NCBI GenBank assembly: GCA_947164985.1
Contig: CAMUYI010000007.1
Location: forward strand, 1 to 64,000
Direction of reading: 5' to 3'
Length of the DNA stretch: 64,000 nucleotides
DNA from: an uncultured Bacteroidales bacterium
GTDB taxonomy: Bacteria > Bacteroidota > Bacteroidia > Bacteroidales > Paludibacteraceae
Shown here piece after piece: positions 60,949 through 64,000 of the stretch (position 1 is the stretch's first letter; every line of letters starts with the position of its first letter). The position numbers and the translations under genes were made by a program. Below the pieces are notes generated by a model. The model had not been told where the DNA came from. It made no database searches and saw only the letters and a program-made list of their open reading frames with translations.

Positions 60949-62376
60949 TTGGACAAAAAAGTGCTACAAAACTTCATAATTGATCGAATTCGGGCCGAGA
61001 TTCCCTTCGAACCGAATGCAGAAAAGGACGGTTTATTCACCGCCCTTGGTGCGTTTATCATCAGCCGTGATCCCCGTAAAGCGTTTATCTTGCGCGGCTA
61101 TGCCGGAACTGGAAAGACGAGTGTGATGAGTGCGGTCATTCGGGCTTTAAAGAAATTGAATCAACCTTGTATCTTACTTGCTCCTACCGGTCGGGCAGCC
61201 AAGGTATTGAGCCGTTATTCGGGTGAACAAGCCTATACGATCCATAAGCAGATCTACCGACAGAATCAGTTAGGCGTTGAAGCCTTCTCGCTGTCGGACA
61301 ACTTGCATAAAAACACTCTTTTTATCATAGATGAAGCATCCATGCTTTCAGCAAATCGGGACAATACAACCTTCGGCAGCGGTTGCTTGCTGGACGACTT
61401 GGTGCGCTATGTGTATAACGAGAAAGGATGCTCCCTACTCTTGCTGGGCGATGATGCCCAATTACCGCCGGTAGGCAGTACGAAAAGTCCGGCGTTGGAT
61501 GCGGACTATATGGCAAACAGTTATCAGTTGTCAGTAGTCAGTTATCAGTTGACACAAGTAGCCCGTCAGGCACTGGATAGCGGTATACTTTCCGAAGCAA
61601 CTCGGATAAGGGAGAGTATTGAACAAGTAGGGGTAAAGTCTAGGATTAGTAGTCAATACTTAGTTAATAGTAACGGGCGAGATATTATTCGTCTTAACGG
61701 AGAAGAGGTGATTGAGAGTTTGGAGAACAGTTGGCGGGAGGTTGGTGCGGAAGAAACGCTGATCATTGCGCGGAGCAACAAGATGACAAATCTGTACAAC
61801 GGCGGTGTACGTGCGCGGGTGCTATATAAGGAAGAAGATCTATCCAACGGCGACCGAATCATGGTGACGAAGAACAACTATTTCTGGGCGAAAGAGTATG
61901 AGGATTTAGAGTTTATTGCCAACGGCGATATGTTTGAGATTCAGCGCCTTACCAACCGCCACGAGTTATATGGGTTTCAATTTGCAACCGCCTCGTTACG
62001 TTCGGTGGATTATAACTGGGAGATCGAAGCTTTGGTTTGGATCGATACCCTTATGACCGATAGTCCGGAAGCCAATTATACGTTGCAAAGGGAGTTATTC
62101 AGCCGCATCGCAGAAGACTATCCGGAGATACGCAACAAGAAAGAGTTGATTAAAAAGATCTACGATTCACCCTATTTCAATGCGCTACAGATACGTTTTG
62201 CTTATTGTGTAACTTGCCATAAGGCGCAAGGTGGACAATGGAAGCATGTGTACATTGATAGCGGTTTTACGGAAGAATGGATCAACGGGCTCACGGAGAC
62301 CGAAAAACGGGAGTTCCTACGATGGTTATACACGGCTGTGACGCGTGCGACCGAAAAAATATACCTCTTACGATAA
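60949..62376 (+). CDS. RecD-like ATP-dependent DNA helicase (SF1B)
   Basis: 475 aa. Start TTG at 60949 (GTG at 60961 is the alternative); no ATG fits and the region upstream is occupied by the SRP RNA promoter on the other strand, so its own promoter is unclear. Seen: Walker A GYAGTGKTSVMS (about 49-60), APTGRAAKVLS, IDEASML, GDDAQLPPVGS, the UvrD_C_2-like VTCHKAQGGQW and YTAVTRATEKIYLL. No RecBC partners are seen. An in-frame heptamer array (61519-61553) encodes SYQLSVVSYQLTQ, just before the conserved VARQALDSGIL. Confidence 0.9.
   Translation: MDKKVLQNFIIDRIRAEIPFEPNAEKDGLFTALGAFIISRDPRKAFILRGYAGTGKTSVMSAVIRALKKLNQPCILLAPTGRAAKVLSRYSGEQAYTIHKQIYRQNQLGVEAFSLSDNLHKNTLFIIDEASMLSANRDNTTFGSGCLLDDLVRYVYNEKGCSLLLLGDDAQLPPVGSTKSPALDADYMANSYQLSVVSYQLTQVARQALDSGILSEATRIRESIEQVGVKSRISSQYLVNSNGRDIIRLNGEEVIESLENSWREVGAEETLIIARSNKMTNLYNGGVRARVLYKEEDLSNGDRIMVTKNNYFWAKEYEDLEFIANGDMFEIQRLTNRHELYGFQFATASLRSVDYNWEIEALVWIDTLMTDSPEANYTLQRELFSRIAEDYPEIRNKKELIKKIYDSPYFNALQIRFAYCVTCHKAQGGQWKHVYIDSGFTEEWINGLTETEKREFLRWLYTAVTRATEKIYLLR
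61519..61553. repeat. Heptamer array (AGTTATC) inside the helicase gene
   Basis: Five units: AGTTATC, AGTTGTC, AGTAGTC, AGTTATC, AGTTGAC, 35 bases, in frame as SYQLSVVSYQLT. Confidence 0.92.
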
Positions 62377-62392
62377 AAAAAGCAACAAATAT

Positions 62393-62424
62393 TTGCATAT
62401 ATGCAAAATATTTTGTAATTTTGC
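62393..62424 (+). promoter_or_regulatory. Promoter of the terminal lipoprotein gene
   Basis: TTGCATATATG, A/T tract, GTAATTTTGC in the common 32-base frame; 39 bases before the ATG at 62464. Confidence 0.85.
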
Positions 62425-62463
62425 ACGCAAAATTGGATAACACAAACAAAATCTATTTATTAT

Positions 62464-64000
62464 ATGCGATTTAAGAACTTTTATGCCCTTATGGCGATTC
62501 TCGCTATCAGCGTGATGACCGGCTGTCGTTCAAAGATGGACCTGGATAACATCGACGCGAAAGCCGAGGTTCAAATGGGTGTTGCGCTGCCTGTAGGTAG
62601 TATGCATGCCACAATCGGCGACTTCTTCGGCGCAGGTATCGGAGATTTCTACGTAGACACTATTCCAGAAAGTGAAGGCGGACACAAAGATGTTATTACC
62701 TGGAAAAAGGCGTTTGACATTGAGCGTAATTTCCATGCCGATTCTCTGGATTTGACGAACATGGTTTCCAGTAAGCAACTTTCTTTGGATGTGTATGAGA
62801 AATTGCCGGAATACTATGCACCGGGAACGACGGACAAGATCATCTACGGAGACGGATCTCAGTATACGCTGCGATTCGATATGCCGGTGAACCTGAAAGG
62901 TATCAACAAAGAGTTAGGCGGTGATCGTCTGGATAGCGCGTTGATTGAGATGGCACGTTTCACATCCCAGATCAATCTTCACAACGGTCTTCCATTGGAG
63001 TGGAACTGGATTGATGAAGTAACGCTGGAGATGGGTCCGCAGATCAAACGTCCGAACGGTAATATCATGACGGTTTATCAGAAAGGTGAGGCAGGAAGTT
63101 ACGGCCAAAATATCAACACAGATATTGATGCATTCACAATCTGCTTGATGAAGAACCTTCATCCGGCAAGTTGGAGTTTGTATGACCTTGATAACGTGAT
63201 CGACTCTTGCCAATTCTTTATTACGTTCAAGTTCACCATTCCGAACGGCAAGACGATTACAGTGCCGAAGGATGCCGGCTTTGATTATAATCTCAATGTG
63301 GAGTTTATCCGTTATTCGGCTATTTGGGGTAAGTTCGTTGCTTCATCCGAGATGCACGATGAAGATACGATTCTTATCAGCGAGTACATCAAGGATCTGG
63401 ACTTCATCTCCAAATGGAACTTGCCATTCAATGATCCGAAAATTGATATGCAGGTGATTACCCAAATCGCAGGTGCATTGGTACTGAATGGTGACTATCT
63501 GTATGCAGAGGATGTGAACCATAACAAATCCTATGCGGAATTCTACGGAGACCGTCGGCATAACTTCAAACCGACTATTGTTGAGGGTCAGTATTTGCCG
63601 TTGACTAGTGCAATCGGTGATTCAACGGAGAATATTCATATCCCGTTCAGCAAAGCAGAATCAGAAGGTCGTATCGACCGTTTGTTCCAAAATATGCCTC
63701 AGATGCTGGCGTATAAATTCAACGTTAACTTCAACTATCAGGAGACGCCGCAGATTCGTATCACGCCTAATACGGGTATCCGAATCCATGCGACGTGCAC
63801 ACTGCCGTTGATCTTCAACGAAGGTCTGCACATGGAATATAAAGATACGATGCCCCTTGATATCAGTCAATTCAGTATTGATTCGTTGTTAGCCGGTGTA
63901 GAAGTGATCGACACACTCAAAACGACGAAGGTGCAAATCTTACTGCATGCTAAGAACGAGATACCTTTGGATATCAAGGCAACTATGCTTTGTTTGGATG
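62464..64000 (+). CDS. Lipoprotein of unknown function (cut by the window end)
   Basis: Open frame of 512 codons with no stop before the window edge. It has a lipoprotein signal (MRFKNFYALMAILAISVMTGC, Cys21), so it is probably outer-membrane or periplasmic. The body has LDNIDAKAEVQMGVALPVGSM, then alternating strand-like segments without cysteine clusters or known enzyme motifs. I do not recognise a family. Its own promoter stands directly upstream. Confidence 0.85.
   Translation, partial: MRFKNFYALMAILAISVMTGCRSKMDLDNIDAKAEVQMGVALPVGSMHATIGDFFGAGIGDFYVDTIPESEGGHKDVITWKKAFDIERNFHADSLDLTNMVSSKQLSLDVYEKLPEYYAPGTTDKIIYGDGSQYTLRFDMPVNLKGINKELGGDRLDSALIEMARFTSQINLHNGLPLEWNWIDEVTLEMGPQIKRPNGNIMTVYQKGEAGSYGQNINTDIDAFTICLMKNLHPASWSLYDLDNVIDSCQFFITFKFTIPNGKTITVPKDAGFDYNLNVEFIRYSAIWGKFVASSEMHDEDTILISEYIKDLDFISKWNLPFNDPKIDMQVITQIAGALVLNGDYLYAEDVNHNKSYAEFYGDRRHNFKPTIVEGQYLPLTSAIGDSTENIHIPFSKAESEGRIDRLFQNMPQMLAYKFNVNFNYQETPQIRITPNTGIRIHATCTLPLIFNEGLHMEYKDTMPLDISQFSIDSLLAGVEVIDTLKTTKVQILLHAKNEIPLDIKATMLCLD

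Noticed and set aside
61630..61672. A second repeat-like stretch in the helicase gene (around AGTAGTCAATACTTAG)
   Set aside because: Units are too degenerate to call a tandem array with confidence.

Overview
The window looks like a chromosomal segment of a member of the Bacteroidales (Bacteroidota). The evidence is the Nqr respiratory complex, parts and cargo of the type IX secretion system (PorE, a PorD/DUF4835 protein, CHU_C and Por-type C-terminal tails), an orphan GldF-type permease, DUF4831, a Bacteroidetes-type carboxyltransferase with the DMWQS motif, and promoters of the TTG...TAnnTTTG type. I see no phage, transposase, CRISPR array or tRNA. The content is mainly housekeeping and cell envelope, and the unusual material lies in the DNA between and inside the genes.

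Layout. 1-5846 (minus): the six-gene nqrABCDEF operon with a strong terminator at the window edge. 6053-10812 (plus): a 2-hydroxyacid dehydrogenase, pepT, gcvT, a patatin phospholipase and a TetR regulator. 10893-14446 (plus): two tandem acyl-CoA ligases separated by a densely hairpinned stretch, with a candidate TetR operator in front of the first. 14626-16833 (minus): a membrane pyrophosphatase facing an array of inverted mini-repeats. 17030-23492 (plus): pheT, prfC, a nucleoside permease, gldF and a YfcE-type phosphoesterase, then a possible short noncoding transcript. 34866-23688 (minus): a small membrane protein, an OmpH/Skp chaperone, an outer-membrane barrel protein that seems to use an ACG start, a carboxyltransferase, serC, serA, a type B T9SS cargo, an M3 peptidase and two unknown envelope proteins. 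35233-35907 (plus): an odd basic protein carrying half of a GNAT domain. 36016-60802 (plus): 20 genes with no gap above 27 bases, from bactofilin to a T9SS-exported subtilisin, including porE, thyA-folA, ettA, tilS, aroE, DUF4831, porD, recN, rarA, hemW, a class A PBP and rlmD. 60791-60906 (minus): the SRP RNA. 60949-62376: a RecD-like helicase. 62464 to the end: a lipoprotein cut by the window edge.

How it works together. Nqr and the pyrophosphatase build the membrane ion gradient. The patatin/TetR/acyl-CoA ligase cluster probably releases, activates and senses fatty acids. The carboxyltransferase and serC-serA lie in central carbon and serine metabolism. PorE, PorD, OmpH/Skp, the PBP, the amidase-like protein and bactofilin serve the envelope and T9SS.

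Two general signals stand out. First, about two dozen short tandem arrays, mostly four or five copies of a 7-base unit (some 8 or 11), sit exactly at stop/start junctions and also inside genes in frame. There they encode heptad peptides, two signal-peptide cores and at least one protein C-terminus. Many unrelated unit sequences share the same period. Second, eleven promoters share an exact 32-base frame with a conserved extension after the -33 TTG (TTGCnYATnTS, then an A/T tract, then GTAnnTTTGC), more than the published Bacteroidetes consensus.
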